Source: Planctomycetota bacterium (lineage in GTDB: Bacteria; Planctomycetota; JACOTG01). From it: a stretch of 44,469 nt of DNA. The notes under the pieces are model-generated. The model searched no databases. It was not told the DNA's origin and saw only the letters and a list, made by a program, of their open reading frames with translations. The stretch spans positions 1-44,469 of the forward strand of contig JACOTG010000293.1 of NCBI GenBank assembly GCA_016178505.1, in the 5' to 3' direction. A program made the translations under genes and the position numbers. Below are positions 8,182 through 17,046 of this stretch, piece after piece. The first letter of the stretch is position 1, and each line of letters starts with the position of its first letter.

Positions 8182-9330
8182 ATGGCCCGCGTCCGAGTCT
8201 TCGTCGTCGACGATTCGATCACCATTCGGAAGCTCATCACGAACTTCCTCTCGTCCGATCCCGACTTGCTCGTCGTCGGAACGGCGGCGAACGGGCGGAT
8301 CGCGCTAGAGAAGCTGCCGCAGTTGAGCCCCGACATCGTGATCCTCGACGTCGAGATGCCCGAGATGAACGGTCTCGAGACGCTCGTGGAAATCAGAAAG
8401 ACCCATCCCCGACTGCCGGTCATCATGTTTTCCGCGCTCACTCGGCGCGGCACCGCAGAAACGGTCGAAGCACTGACGTTTGGCGCGAGCGACTATGCGA
8501 CGAAGCCATCGAACGACGCGGGCGACGCGCACGTGGCCGCCGCCGTGCGGGACGGACTCATTCGGAAGATCAAAGGATTGTGCGCGAGCATCCTTCCCCG
8601 CTCACCCGGCGTGTCGTCTCGCGCGCTCCCGATCGATCCGTTTCCGTCGCCGACATCCGCGCCGCCGCAATCGAGCCGACGGCGCATCGATGTCGTGGCC
8701 ATCGGCGTGTCGACGGGCGGACCGAACGCGCTTGCATCAGTGCTTCCGAGCATCCCCAACGACTTCCCGGTGCCCGTCGTCATCGTGCAGCACATGCCTG
8801 CGCTCTTCACCAAACTCCTCGCGGATCGACTGTCCACGCGATGCGCGATGCCGGTGCGGGAAGGAGTGTCCGGGGAACTGTTGCTCCCGGGAACGATGTG
8901 GATCGCGCCGGGCGACTTTCACATGGTGCTCGAACGAACGGGTCCCGACCCGACGTTGATGCTCAACCAGGATCCGCCCGAGAACTCCTGCCGGCCCGCC
9001 GTCGACGTGCTCTTCCGGTCCGTGTCACGAGTGTTCGGCGCAGGCGCCTTGGGGGTCGTGATGACGGGAATGGGTCAAGACGGACTTCGAGGCTGTGAGG
9101 ACATTCACGCTGCAGGCGGTCGGGTGCTCGCCCAAGACGAAGCGACGAGCACCGTTTGGGGAATGCCGGGCGCCGTCGCGAGGGCCGGGCTCGCCGAGGA
9201 ACTCGTTGCGCTCGACGCCATCGGACGCGAAATCATTCGGCTCGTGACGGAAACGCGCCACCTGCCGAGAGCAACCGTGCCCCCCGCCGACCGTCGCTGG
9301 TTGAACCGAACGGAGACAGAGCCGGCATGA
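8182..9330 (+). CDS. cheB: CheB protein-glutamate methylesterase
   Basis: 382 residues. CheB removes methyl groups from (and can deamidate) receptor glutamates when phosphorylated, giving adaptation. The N-terminal receiver (about 4-125) carries D10/D11, phosphoacceptor D56 and K108. A Pro/Ser-rich linker (about 138-167) leads to the methylesterase domain (about 168-355) with the catalytic triad S177 (GVSTGGP), H204 (VQHMP) and D300 (MTGMGQDG). All key residues are intact. The ATG is four bases after the cheY stop with no clear ribosome binding site, so translation is probably coupled. Its stop overlaps the cheR start. Confidence 0.95.
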   Translation: MARVRVFVVDDSITIRKLITNFLSSDPDLLVVGTAANGRIALEKLPQLSPDIVILDVEMPEMNGLETLVEIRKTHPRLPVIMFSALTRRGTAETVEALTFGASDYATKPSNDAGDAHVAAAVRDGLIRKIKGLCASILPRSPGVSSRALPIDPFPSPTSAPPQSSRRRIDVVAIGVSTGGPNALASVLPSIPNDFPVPVVIVQHMPALFTKLLADRLSTRCAMPVREGVSGELLLPGTMWIAPGDFHMVLERTGPDPTLMLNQDPPENSCRPAVDVLFRSVSRVFGAGALGVVMTGMGQDGLRGCEDIHAAGGRVLAQDEATSTVWGMPGAVARAGLAEELVALDAIGREIIRLVTETRHLPRATVPPADRRWLNRTETEPA

Positions 9331-10151
9331 TGCTGCCCAACGCCGACTTCGAATACGTGCGCAAGCTCGTTCGCGATCGGTCGGCGATCGTGCTCGACGA
9401 CGGGAAGACCTACCTCGTCGAATCGCGGCTCGGCCCGATCCTTCAGCGAGAAGGCTTTGCCTCGTTGACCGAGTTGGTCGCGGCGCTTCGCTCCGCGCCG
9501 TATCACGATTTGCATCGAAGGGTCGTCGAGGCGCTCACTACCAACGAAACGTCGTTCTTCCGTGACATGCCGACGTTCGATGCGCTGAATTTGCACGTCT
9601 TCCCGGACCTGATCCAACGTCGTTCGGTCGACCGTCAGATCAACCTGTGGTGCGCGGCGAGCTCGAGCGGACAGGAACCTTATTCCATCGCCATGATCTT
9701 GCGGGAGAACTTCCCGATCCTCTCGACCTGGGTCGTTCGTCACATCGCCTCGGATCTCAACATGGACGTACTGTCCAAGGCGAAGGATGGCGTGTTCAGT
9801 CAACTCGAGGTCAATCGCGGATTGCCGGCGCCCCTGCTCGTGAAGTACTTCAAGAAGCGCGGCGTCGATTGGCAGATCAGCGACGACATCCGCCGCATGA
9901 TCCACTTCAGCCACGTCAACCTCGCCGCCGACTGGCCGCAGTTCCCGCCAATGGATGTCGTTTTCATGCGCAACGTCCTGATCTACTTCGACGTCGCGAC
10001 GAAGCGTTCGATCCTAGGCAAGATTCGACGAATTCTGCGTCCCGGCGGTTATCTCGTCCTCGGAAGCGCAGAGACGACGCTCAACATCGACGACAAGTTC
10101 GAGAGGGTTGCTTTTCCCAGGGTCCCCTTCTATCGCGTGAAGAAGACTTGA
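9327..10151 (+). CDS. cheR: CheR chemoreceptor methyltransferase
   Basis: 274 residues. CheR transfers methyl groups from S-adenosylmethionine to receptor glutamates. The N-terminal helical domain (about 1-70) is followed by the family sequence TTNETSFFRD (71-80), the SAM-binding loop (AASSSGQEPYS, 110-120) and the NVLIYFD motif late in the catalytic domain. The ATG at 9327 overlaps the cheB stop as ATGA; an adjacent ATG at 9330 is equally possible. The longer open frame to the left runs inside cheB and is not used. CheR and CheB form the methylation pair for the receptor at 5414, which lacks a C-terminal docking peptide and so must be methylated without tethering. Confidence 0.95.
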   Translation: MMLPNADFEYVRKLVRDRSAIVLDDGKTYLVESRLGPILQREGFASLTELVAALRSAPYHDLHRRVVEALTTNETSFFRDMPTFDALNLHVFPDLIQRRSVDRQINLWCAASSSGQEPYSIAMILRENFPILSTWVVRHIASDLNMDVLSKAKDGVFSQLEVNRGLPAPLLVKYFKKRGVDWQISDDIRRMIHFSHVNLAADWPQFPPMDVVFMRNVLIYFDVATKRSILGKIRRILRPGGYLVLGSAETTLNIDDKFERVAFPRVPFYRVKKT

Positions 10152-10161
10152 AGGAGTCTCC

Positions 10162-10620
10162 ATGCAGCTCTACGAGGACGACATCTGCCAGGTGACTCGG
10201 ACGATCTGGTCGACGATGCTCGGTTGGGAAATCCGCCGAACCCCTCTGGACGAAGCGGCGATCGCTTCGCTGAAGGAACGAACTCTTTCCGGATGCGTTC
10301 AGATCACTGGAGCTTGGGAAGGCGACGTCGCACTCCATTGCTCCGATTCACTCGCCCGCAAGATTGCCGCGCTGACGTTTGGAATCGAAACCGACGAGGC
10401 CACTCTCGCTCACGCTCGAGACGCGTTGGGTGAGATGGCGAACATGACGGGCGGCAATGTGAAGTCCCTGCTGCCGGCGCCCTCTTCCTTGTCGCTCCCG
10501 GCAGTCGTCGAAGGAACGGACTACTCGATGAGGATTCCAGTTGGCCGGCTCCTCGCGCAGATCGCGTTCGAGTGTCAGGGCGAACGCGTCTTGCTGAGGC
10601 TCGTGGAGCGTGACAGCTAG
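10162..10620 (+). CDS. CheX-type CheY-P phosphatase (second copy)
   Basis: 152 residues. It has the CheX/CheC signature D87-x3-E91-x2-N94 (DALGEMAN) followed by GGN, so the phosphatase site looks intact. Outside this motif it resembles the first cheX only weakly. It starts at ATG 10162 after GAAGGAG, ten bases behind cheR, and is the last gene of the operon, ending 18 bases from a convergent flagellar gene. Two CheX-type proteins may dephosphorylate different receivers here (CheY, CheB, or the tandem-receiver proteins); this is inference. Confidence 0.8.
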   Translation: MQLYEDDICQVTRTIWSTMLGWEIRRTPLDEAAIASLKERTLSGCVQITGAWEGDVALHCSDSLARKIAALTFGIETDEATLAHARDALGEMANMTGGNVKSLLPAPSSLSLPAVVEGTDYSMRIPVGRLLAQIAFECQGERVLLRLVERDS

Positions 10621-10638
10621 GTTTCGCGATCCGCGGGA

Positions 10639-11070
10639 TCAGCTCGAAGCGTCGACGATCGAGCCGGGATCTCGCCCGGGCAGCCGGTACTGTTTGGCGA
10701 TTCGTCGGGCTTCGCGTAGGCGCCTGAGGACCCGAGCGACGTCGTCGCGCTCCGCGCGAACCGCGGCTTCGAGCTTGCCGTGAAGAACGACGATCTCTTT
10801 CCAGAGCTTCGTCGCTTCCGCCTCGAAGATCGCTTCGCTGGACGACGCACCGCCCTCTTCGGTGCGGGTCCAGGCCGCGAGCTGCGCCTGGACTCCCCGA
10901 AGTCGCTCGTACGATGCGGCGAGGCATCGCTCCGCGTGCTCGAGCGCCGCGGTACTCGATCCCTCTCCCGTCACGACGAGGCGATGGTAGAGGGTGAGCA
11001 GTCCCTCGAGGACGAGTTGGCGCTCGGCGAGACAGGAGAGGCGCGAGGCGCGCGCGGGTGGCCCGGACAT
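10639..11070 (-). CDS. Putative flagellar chaperone (FliT/FlgN-like), unconfirmed
   Basis: 143 residues, almost entirely helical, with Leu/Ala/Arg-rich heptads over about residues 10-125 and a basic C-terminal helix. No enzyme motif is visible. The ATG at 11070 is eight bases after the fliS stop, so it is co-translated with fliS. Position after fliD and fliS, size and helical content fit the FliT/FlgN class of export chaperones, but the sequence itself is not diagnostic. An upstream extension to 11121 would overlap fliS and is not preferred. Confidence 0.6.
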   Translation of the reverse strand: MSGPPARASRLSCLAERQLVLEGLLTLYHRLVVTGEGSSTAALEHAERCLAASYERLRGVQAQLAAWTRTEEGGASSSEAIFEAEATKLWKEIVVLHGKLEAAVRAERDDVARVLRRLREARRIAKQYRLPGRDPGSIVDASS

Positions 11071-11078
11071 GGACGCGC

Positions 11079-11474
11079 CTAGCGTGCGGCCTGCGGCTGA
11101 GTGCGCTCGATCTCGGTCCACGCGCTGCGAAGGATGTCGAGGACGCGGATTGCGGCGTCGATCTTCTCTCGGCTGCGTTCCAGGTTGCCCTGGAGGATGC
11201 AGCGCTGAACGTAGACGTAGTGCCTCTCGAGGTCGGCCGTGATCTCCGGCGCGTGCTTCGGATCGAGCGACGCGACGAGTTCGCCGACGATGTCGAGGGC
11301 GCGGCCGAGGGCGGCATGGCGGCCCCGATCGTCGCCTTCCTCCAACCGACGATTCGCGGTGCGAAGCTGTCGAATGGCGCCTTCGTAGAGAAGAACGATG
11401 AGCCGGAGCGGAGTCGCCGAAAGAACCGCGGACCGCATGTAATCGCGGGCGGCGGTGGATGGCAATGTGGACAT
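11079..11474 (-). CDS. fliS: FliS flagellin export chaperone
   Basis: 131 residues. FliS binds the C-terminus of flagellin in the cytoplasm and keeps it unpolymerised until export. The family pattern is clear: an N-terminal YMRSAVLSATPLRLIVLLYEGAI-like segment (about 13-35), a helix with RALDIVGELVASLD, and the late helix with LRSAW. ATG 11474 is preceded by GAGAGG; the alternative TTG at 11483 would sit directly on that ribosome binding site. fliD ends 13 bases upstream. Confidence 0.93.
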   Translation of the reverse strand: MSTLPSTAARDYMRSAVLSATPLRLIVLLYEGAIRQLRTANRRLEEGDDRGRHAALGRALDIVGELVASLDPKHAPEITADLERHYVYVQRCILQGNLERSREKIDAAIRVLDILRSAWTEIERTQPQAAR

Positions 11475-11487
11475 GGGAATCAACCTC

Positions 11488-12819
11488 TCACTTGAAGCTG
11501 GTCAGCGCGGCCGACTGCGACTGCAGTTGCCCGAGCAGCGACTCGAGCGCCGCGAACTTGCGACGCTGCGCCGCTTCGAATGCAGTCGCACGGGCGTCGT
11601 CTTGCCGAATGGCGGCGTCGAGGGTCCGAATCTGCCTCTGGATCCCGTCCTGGCGAGCGCCAAGCAGCCCGTCCGAGGCTCGAACGAGCGTGTTCGCGAA
11701 GTTCTTCAGTCCGCTGGCAAGACCGCCGGCACCGTCGGTGAACAACCGAACGATCGCATCCGGATCGGCCTTGATGGCGTCTTCGAGCTTCTTGGTGTCG
11801 ATCCGAAGCGATCCATCCGTCGACGTCTTGATCCCGACCGACGACAGCGAAGCGGGCGCTCCAGCGGCAGCCGGTACTTCGCGGTTCACGGACGTGAACA
11901 AGCCGCCCTGGATCGTCACGAGCGTGGCGTCGCCGAGGAGCGGCGGAGCCGCTTGTCCCGGCGTGAAGCTCAGTTGATCGTGAAGGAGCGACTGCACGTC
12001 GTTGTACGCCTTCACGAAGTCCTGAAGATTTCCTTTGAGTCCGTCGACGTCGGCGTCGACTTTCACCGTGACCGGTGTGTTCTCCGCCGTCTTTTTGAGA
12101 AGGTCGAAGGTGAGCCCTGCGACGATGTCGTCGACGTGATTCGAATCCCGGTGAACTTCGATCCCGTTGACGCTCAGAATGGCGTCGGCCGCCGTCTCCG
12201 TCCTGGTGAACGTGAGCGCTTGTCCGCCGCCCGAGAGTTGGCTCGCGTCGACGGTGACGGTGTGATCGACGCCACCGTCGTCCGCCGTGAGCACCAGACG
12301 GAAATTGGAACCGTCGTTCACGACCGATGCGCTCACGCCTGCGTCCGCCGCGTTGATGGCGTCACGGACACCCTGTAGCGTCGCCGAACCCGGCGCAATG
12401 GTGATGTTCTTCGTCGTCGATCCGACGGTGACGTGAAGCGTGCCCGTGCCGACGGTGAGCGTGTCGGAGTTCGCGTAGCCTTGCGAAGTCTGCGTTTCAC
12501 GCCGAGCGAGCTGCGTCACGACGACTTGGTAGACGCCGGCGCTGGCATCGCCCGTGGCCGTGGCGTTGAGGACGCTGGTGTCGCCGGACGTCGCCTTCAG
12601 TGCGGAAAATGCGCCCGCATCGCGGAAGTTGTCGGCTGCATCGCGGAGCGCGGAGAGTTTCTCGCCGATCTTCGCGAACAGCGCGATGTTCTTGCTGAGC
12701 TTGTCGCGTCGAGCCTGCTTCGCTGCGATCGGCTGTCGTTCGACGGCAACGAGGGCGTCGACGATCGCGTTCGTGTCGAGGCCCGAAGCGAGTCCGCTGA
12801 AGTTGATGCCGGACGCCAT
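11488..12819 (-). CDS. fliD: FliD flagellar filament cap
   Basis: 443 residues. FliD caps the growing filament and guides flagellin assembly. The N-terminus (INFSGLASGLDTNAIVDALV) is the typical FliD_N start. A middle region rich in Thr, Ser and Gly (about 105-255) forms the variable domains, and the C-terminal helical region (about 320-443) is FliD_C. The length is at the short end of the family. The ATG at 12819 follows GAGGG at good spacing. It lies downstream of the flagellin gene and about 200 bp from it, with a strong hairpin between them. Confidence 0.93.
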   Translation of the reverse strand: MASGINFSGLASGLDTNAIVDALVAVERQPIAAKQARRDKLSKNIALFAKIGEKLSALRDAADNFRDAGAFSALKATSGDTSVLNATATGDASAGVYQVVVTQLARRETQTSQGYANSDTLTVGTGTLHVTVGSTTKNITIAPGSATLQGVRDAINAADAGVSASVVNDGSNFRLVLTADDGGVDHTVTVDASQLSGGGQALTFTRTETAADAILSVNGIEVHRDSNHVDDIVAGLTFDLLKKTAENTPVTVKVDADVDGLKGNLQDFVKAYNDVQSLLHDQLSFTPGQAAPPLLGDATLVTIQGGLFTSVNREVPAAAGAPASLSSVGIKTSTDGSLRIDTKKLEDAIKADPDAIVRLFTDGAGGLASGLKNFANTLVRASDGLLGARQDGIQRQIRTLDAAIRQDDARATAFEAAQRRKFAALESLLGQLQSQSAALTSFK

Positions 12820-12953
12820 CGCCGTTTCCCTCTCGATGTCCTCGTGAGTTGACGCAGCAGAGAATCCGAATCAGACAACGAGGCGGAGCCCTGCGGTCGC
12901 CCTCGTGTCTCGAAGGCGATCGCAGGGCCGCGGTGCCATCGAACCGACCCCGC

Positions 12954-12982
12954 CGAGGCGGCCCCTCTTCGGGGCCGCCTCG
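12954..12982 (-). terminator. Strong hairpin after flagellin gene
   Basis: A perfect 12-bp inverted repeat (CGAGGCGGCCCC, 12954-12965, and its complement at 12971-12982) with a 5-base loop, 40 bases past the flagellin stop. No T-run follows in either direction. It probably terminates or attenuates flagellin transcription before fliD, or stabilises the flagellin mRNA 3' end. Confidence 0.6.
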
Positions 12983-13021
12983 ATCGGGAGTCAGGGACGA
13001 TAGCGACTCGTTTGACCTACG

Positions 13022-13852
13022 TTATCCTTGGAGAAGTCTGAGAGCGATCTGCGGCTGAGCGTTTGCCTGAGCAAGGACGATGGTTGCCGCCTGCTGCAGG
13101 ATGTTCTTTCGCGTCAGCTCGGCCGTCTCCGCACCGACGTCGACGTCTGCGATGCGCGATTGGGCGGCCTGGAGGTTTTCGGCGGCGTTAGACAGATAAT
13201 TGATCGTCGAGGAGAGCCGATTCTGCGCCGCGCCGAAGCTGCCACGAAGGTTCGAGACGGCGTCGATCGCCGCGTCGATGTTCGTGATCGCCGTCGACGG
13301 GCTACCACCCGAGCCGATGTCGAGTGCGTTGATCGTGAGATCCGTCGCGCGGACGCCGTCGAGCGTGACGTCGAACGTATCGATGCCGCTCGAGGTGCCT
13401 TCGCCGACTTGCAACGTGACGCTCGAGGAAGTGCCGTCGAGGAGCTTGATGCCGTTGAAGTCGGTCTTCTGTGCGATGCGGTCGACCTCGTCGACGATCT
13501 GCTGCAACTCGTCGTCGAGCGTGTTCTTGTCGGTGCCCTTGAGGGTCCCGTTCGAAGCTTGGACCGCAAGCTCGCGAGCACGGTTGAGCAAGTTATTGAT
13601 CTCGTCCAGTCCGCCTTCCGCGGTCTGCACGAGGGAGATGCCGTCATTGGCGTTGCGCGACGCTTGATTGATGCTCTTGACCGACGCCTTCAAGCGCTCG
13701 GAAATCGCGAGACCTGCCGCGTCGTCGGACGCGCGTGCAATGCGCAGGCCCGAGGACAAGCGCTCGAACGACTTGCCCAACTGGCTGCTGACGCGCGACA
13801 ACTGTCGTTGCGCGTTCAACGATGCCAAGTTGCTGTTGATACTCAAACCCAT
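13022..13852 (-). CDS. fliC: Flagellin
   Basis: 276 residues, short for a flagellin. The conserved N-terminal D0/D1 region (about 1-140, with SSGLRIARASDDAAGLAISE at about 33-52) and the C-terminal D1/D0 region (about 200-276, ending ANAQPQIALRLLQG) are both present, with only about 60 residues between them, so outer D2/D3 domains are minimal. ATG 13852 follows a strong AAGGAGG. This is the main filament protein, exported by the flagellar type III system with FliS. I found no clear sigma-28 or sigma-54 promoter in the 247 bp upstream. Confidence 0.96.
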   Translation of the reverse strand: MGLSINSNLASLNAQRQLSRVSSQLGKSFERLSSGLRIARASDDAAGLAISERLKASVKSINQASRNANDGISLVQTAEGGLDEINNLLNRARELAVQASNGTLKGTDKNTLDDELQQIVDEVDRIAQKTDFNGIKLLDGTSSSVTLQVGEGTSSGIDTFDVTLDGVRATDLTINALDIGSGGSPSTAITNIDAAIDAVSNLRGSFGAAQNRLSSTINYLSNAAENLQAAQSRIADVDVGAETAELTRKNILQQAATIVLAQANAQPQIALRLLQG

Positions 13853-14099
13853 TGCAGAATCCTCCTTGGATAATCAGGTGTCACGGTCGCAGTCGCCCCG
13901 TTCTAAACGAGCCAGAGCGAACGACTGAAACGCGTCACGCCTCTTTTGAAGAGACCATCAGCTGCGGCTGTTCGCCGCCACGAGCATTATGGGAGGAGGA
14001 TCCCGGAGCTTTAGCCCGGGATTGGGAGGAGAGCACCGGCCTCGCCCGCGAGGCGAGTCCCGTCACGAGGCGGTACGAACGATGACGCTGATGGACGCG
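13853..14099. other. Spacer between glycosyltransferase and flagellin, with hairpins
   Basis: 247 bp without a gene. It holds a hairpin at 14001-14023 (ATCCCGG arms around a TTTA loop) and another at 14041-14057 (CTCGCC / GGCGAG), either of which could end the glycosyltransferase transcript. A small repeat CTCTT-TTG-AAGAG is at 13942-13954. The flagellin promoter should lie here, but I cannot place it. Confidence 0.4.
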
Positions 14100-15623
14100 T
14101 TATGCGGGGACGAGCGCCGGTGGACGCCCTTCGGTGACCGCGACGGCGTTCCACACCGTACCGAGTGCCGGCCCGAACGCTTCGACGACCGAGACCAGGG
14201 TCTCGGCCAAAGGTGCAAGCGAGGGATTTCCCGACGATGAACTGCCGGTCGTCTCCGGGCCCGATAGGGTCGCCGCAATCGAACGCCCGAACTCGCCGAG
14301 CCCGGACAGAACGCGTCGCGCTGCGGCATCGAGAAGCGCGCTCGGGACGCCTGGAATGGGGTCGAGCGCCTTCCACGACTGCGACAGGAACGTCGAGGCT
14401 GCGCTGACGCAGGTTGCCATCGGCACGCGGCCCGTGAGGCCGAGGTGCTCGACGTCGCGAAGGATCGACCAGAAGAAGAGGAGGAAATCCGGATAGGCGA
14501 GCGCCGGCCTGCCGGCGGAAACGTCGGCATGCAGCCGGTCGAAGGCGAGCGTCGCATAGTGGGCTCTCAAGAGCGTCAGCGCCTCGAGCGGCGCCGTCGA
14601 CGAGAAAACTCCCTCGGCTTCAAGCCGCGCTGTCTCCTCCGCGCACCAGTCGTCGAGCACCGATTCCAGCGTGTCGCGGCGATGGCGCCACGCGACCGCG
14701 TCCGAGCATGCCCGCAGTACGAGGCCGCGGCGACGAAGGCTCGCACCGAGCGCGCGGTCGAGCAGCGACGCTCCAGCGGTGTCGCTCGACATCGCGCCGG
14801 CGAGCGCGTCCGTTCTGTACATCACCGCGCCTCCGTGCAACATCGGCTGCGGATCGCTCGCAACGAGACCCGGGTCGGCGCCTTCGTGCACGGCGCGCCA
14901 CTGATCGGCGAGCCCCTGGTCATGCACTTCGAGCAGGCGACCGGTGGATCCCGCGCACTCTCCGGAGTACAGCTCGCGCAGCGCGATCTCGATCCAAAGG
15001 GGATCCAGCGCGACATCGGCGTCGACCCAAACGATTGCGTCCGCGCGCGTCGCGAGGAGCGTGGCACGACGCGCGGTCGGCGCGCCTCTTCGCTCGAGGT
15101 CGATTCGACGCGTTCCGGACATTCTCAGAGCAGCAGACGACGCCGCCGATGCCGCGTCGAGAGCGATGAGGATTTCGCTCACCGGATAGGTCTGCTCGCG
15201 AATCGACGATACGCAGCGATCGAGATCGCCGGGCGACGCGGCGCGTCCGGCACCCGGGACGGTCACCGCCACGGCGATGCGGACCGCCTCCGGTGCCTGA
15301 GTCAGCGAATCGGAAGTGCGCCCGGACTCACGAAGGAATCGCCAGGCCGCGTGATTCAGACCGGCGCCGAGGAGCGATCGCAGGTGGTTTTCCGACGCCT
15401 CGAGATCGCCGGGCTTCAGCGCCAGCGCGGCGCGGAAGAGTCCGATCGCTTCATGGAGCTTCCCCTCCGCGTAGGCAACGACACCCGAATCATTGAGGAG
15501 CTCCGGATCGCCGGGCCATTTCTCGAGACCCGCTGCGAGTCGCGCTCGGCATCGCGCAAGATCGCCCGCAGCAAAGAGGCGTTGGATTTCCTCACGGAAG
15601 GCGTCTCGATCCGATCGTGCCAT
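14100..15623 (-). CDS. TPR-containing family 2-like glycosyltransferase
   Basis: 507 residues. The N-terminal part (about 5-105) has two or three TPR-like helix pairs (GDLARCRARLAAGLEKWPGDPELLNDSG and EGKLHEAIGLFRAALALKPGD-type segments). Residues about 115-345 look like a GT-A fold glycosyltransferase: an AVAVTVPG strand, a typical EQTYPVSEILIALD strand-loop and the DxD-type motif WVDADVALDP with D201 and D203 for metal and nucleotide sugar. The C-terminal part is helical and unassigned. ATG 15623 follows GAGGAGG. Being next to flagellin on the same strand, it may glycosylate flagellin or make a filament-associated glycan; this is inference from position. Confidence 0.75.
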   Translation of the reverse strand: MARSDRDAFREEIQRLFAAGDLARCRARLAAGLEKWPGDPELLNDSGVVAYAEGKLHEAIGLFRAALALKPGDLEASENHLRSLLGAGLNHAAWRFLRESGRTSDSLTQAPEAVRIAVAVTVPGAGRAASPGDLDRCVSSIREQTYPVSEILIALDAASAASSAALRMSGTRRIDLERRGAPTARRATLLATRADAIVWVDADVALDPLWIEIALRELYSGECAGSTGRLLEVHDQGLADQWRAVHEGADPGLVASDPQPMLHGGAVMYRTDALAGAMSSDTAGASLLDRALGASLRRRGLVLRACSDAVAWRHRRDTLESVLDDWCAEETARLEAEGVFSSTAPLEALTLLRAHYATLAFDRLHADVSAGRPALAYPDFLLFFWSILRDVEHLGLTGRVPMATCVSAASTFLSQSWKALDPIPGVPSALLDAAARRVLSGLGEFGRSIAATLSGPETTGSSSSGNPSLAPLAETLVSVVEAFGPALGTVWNAVAVTEGRPPALVPA

Positions 15624-15825
15624 TGGGCCTCCTCGCGCGTCGCGCGCGGCTCGATTTCGAACGTTTACCCCTGCGACGGTTCGCTCCGTCCTTTCCCTAT
15701 CGACGGTCGATGCCCTACGGCTGGAGCCGCCTTCGGCTTCGGTCGGCACGCGTTCAGCGCCGATAGGAATGCAGCTCGAACTCGGCGTTCGCCGAGGACT
15801 TCCCCATCGGCTCGAGGTCACCGTC

Positions 15826-16980
15826 GTGTCGAAACGCATCCTCATCGTCGAAGACGAGTCGGACCTGAGAGGCCCTCTCGCGAGAAGATTGAGCCGCGCC
15901 GGCCACCGCGTCGCCGAGGCCGAGAACGGCTTGCAGGCGCTCAGCCTGATTCACCGCGAACCGCCCAACCTCGTCATTCTCGACGTCAGCCTGCCGCTGT
16001 TCAGCGGCATCGAGACGTTGCGCCGACTACGCGAGGATCGACGATTCACGAAACTGCCGGTGCTCATGTTGACGGGCGTGTGCGACAGCGAGACCGTTCA
16101 CGAGATCCTGCGCCTCGGCGTGTCGCAGTACTTGGTGAAGCCGTGCGACGGACGAGAAATCGAGACGACGGTTCACTGGATTCTCGAGAAGAGCCAGAAC
16201 GTCGTCGCGTCGATCACGCAAGCGACGGCGCCTCGGATCGACGACGGGCGGACGAGGATCCTCGTGGCCGAGTCCAACGAAGAAGCGATGAGCCGGTTCA
16301 CGTCATCGATCGAGGGATCGGTGTTCGTCGCACGCGACGGTGCCGAAGCCGTCCATGCGGCATGGAAGCTGCGGCCTCGCATCGCGTTCGTGTCGACGAG
16401 CCTTCCGGTGGTCGACGGCCTCGAGGTGATCGCTCGCCTTCGAGCGCTGTCCGAGACGTTTTCGTGCGCGATCGTCGCAACCGCGCTTCGCACCGACCTC
16501 GCATCCCTTCGCCTTGCACGACAGGCCGGAGCCCACGTCGTCCTCGAGAAGCCCTTCGAGCCGGTCGCGCTGCGCCGCCTCCTCGCTCGACTGCTGGCGC
16601 CGGCCGAGAGCAGGTTCGAAGAAGGGAGTTCAGCGGCCGACCCGGAGCTCGGAGCGACGGTCCTCGTGCATCCCGAAATTCCCATCGCACCCGCGGCTCG
16701 CCGCCTCGTCGATAGGTTGCACGGTCTCGCCGAAAACGGCTGTCGACGGGCGATCGTGAATCTCGATCCGGTGGATCCGCCCGACGTCGCGGCGGCCGAG
16801 GAGATCGCCGAGGCCGCCGCATTCGCAACGAGCGTGGGCCTCGACATCTCGTTCGTCGCGCGCGGCGAGATCGCCGAGCTCCTCCGCGCATTTCGCGAGA
16901 CGGCGGCCTTGCCGCTTCACGCGTCCATCGACGAAGCCGGCAGAGTCGTCCCACACGTGGCCCCCCCGGCCGCGGACTGA
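15826..16980 (+). CDS. REC-REC-STAS-like regulator with degenerate second receiver
   Basis: 384 residues with the same layout as the protein at 1168-2310. The first receiver (about 3-122) keeps D10, phosphoacceptor D53, T83 and K105. The second receiver-like domain (about 143-260) has AES at the acidic-pocket position and S190 in place of the phosphoacceptor Asp, while the late lysine (EKPF) remains, so it is probably not phosphorylated. The C-terminal region (about 270-384) is STAS-like. The chosen start is GTG 15826, seven bases after GAGGT; the long open frame to the left is Arg/Ser-rich and looks non-coding. It is divergent from the glycosyltransferase. It may connect CheA signalling to flagellar or surface output (inference). 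Confidence 0.78.
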   Translation: MSKRILIVEDESDLRGPLARRLSRAGHRVAEAENGLQALSLIHREPPNLVILDVSLPLFSGIETLRRLREDRRFTKLPVLMLTGVCDSETVHEILRLGVSQYLVKPCDGREIETTVHWILEKSQNVVASITQATAPRIDDGRTRILVAESNEEAMSRFTSSIEGSVFVARDGAEAVHAAWKLRPRIAFVSTSLPVVDGLEVIARLRALSETFSCAIVATALRTDLASLRLARQAGAHVVLEKPFEPVALRRLLARLLAPAESRFEEGSSAADPELGATVLVHPEIPIAPAARRLVDRLHGLAENGCRRAIVNLDPVDPPDVAAAEEIAEAAAFATSVGLDISFVARGEIAELLRAFRETAALPLHASIDEAGRVVPHVAPPAAD

Positions 16981-17046
16981 CGCGCTCTCCGTCCGACGGG
17001 TCACGTGCCAAAACGAAGCACGCGACGGCGCCTATTTCCCATTGCC

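Noticed and set aside
14445..16715. Plus-strand frame of 756 codons across the glycosyltransferase
   Set aside because: Antisense shadow of the glycosyltransferase and of the regulator's other frame; no domain signal.
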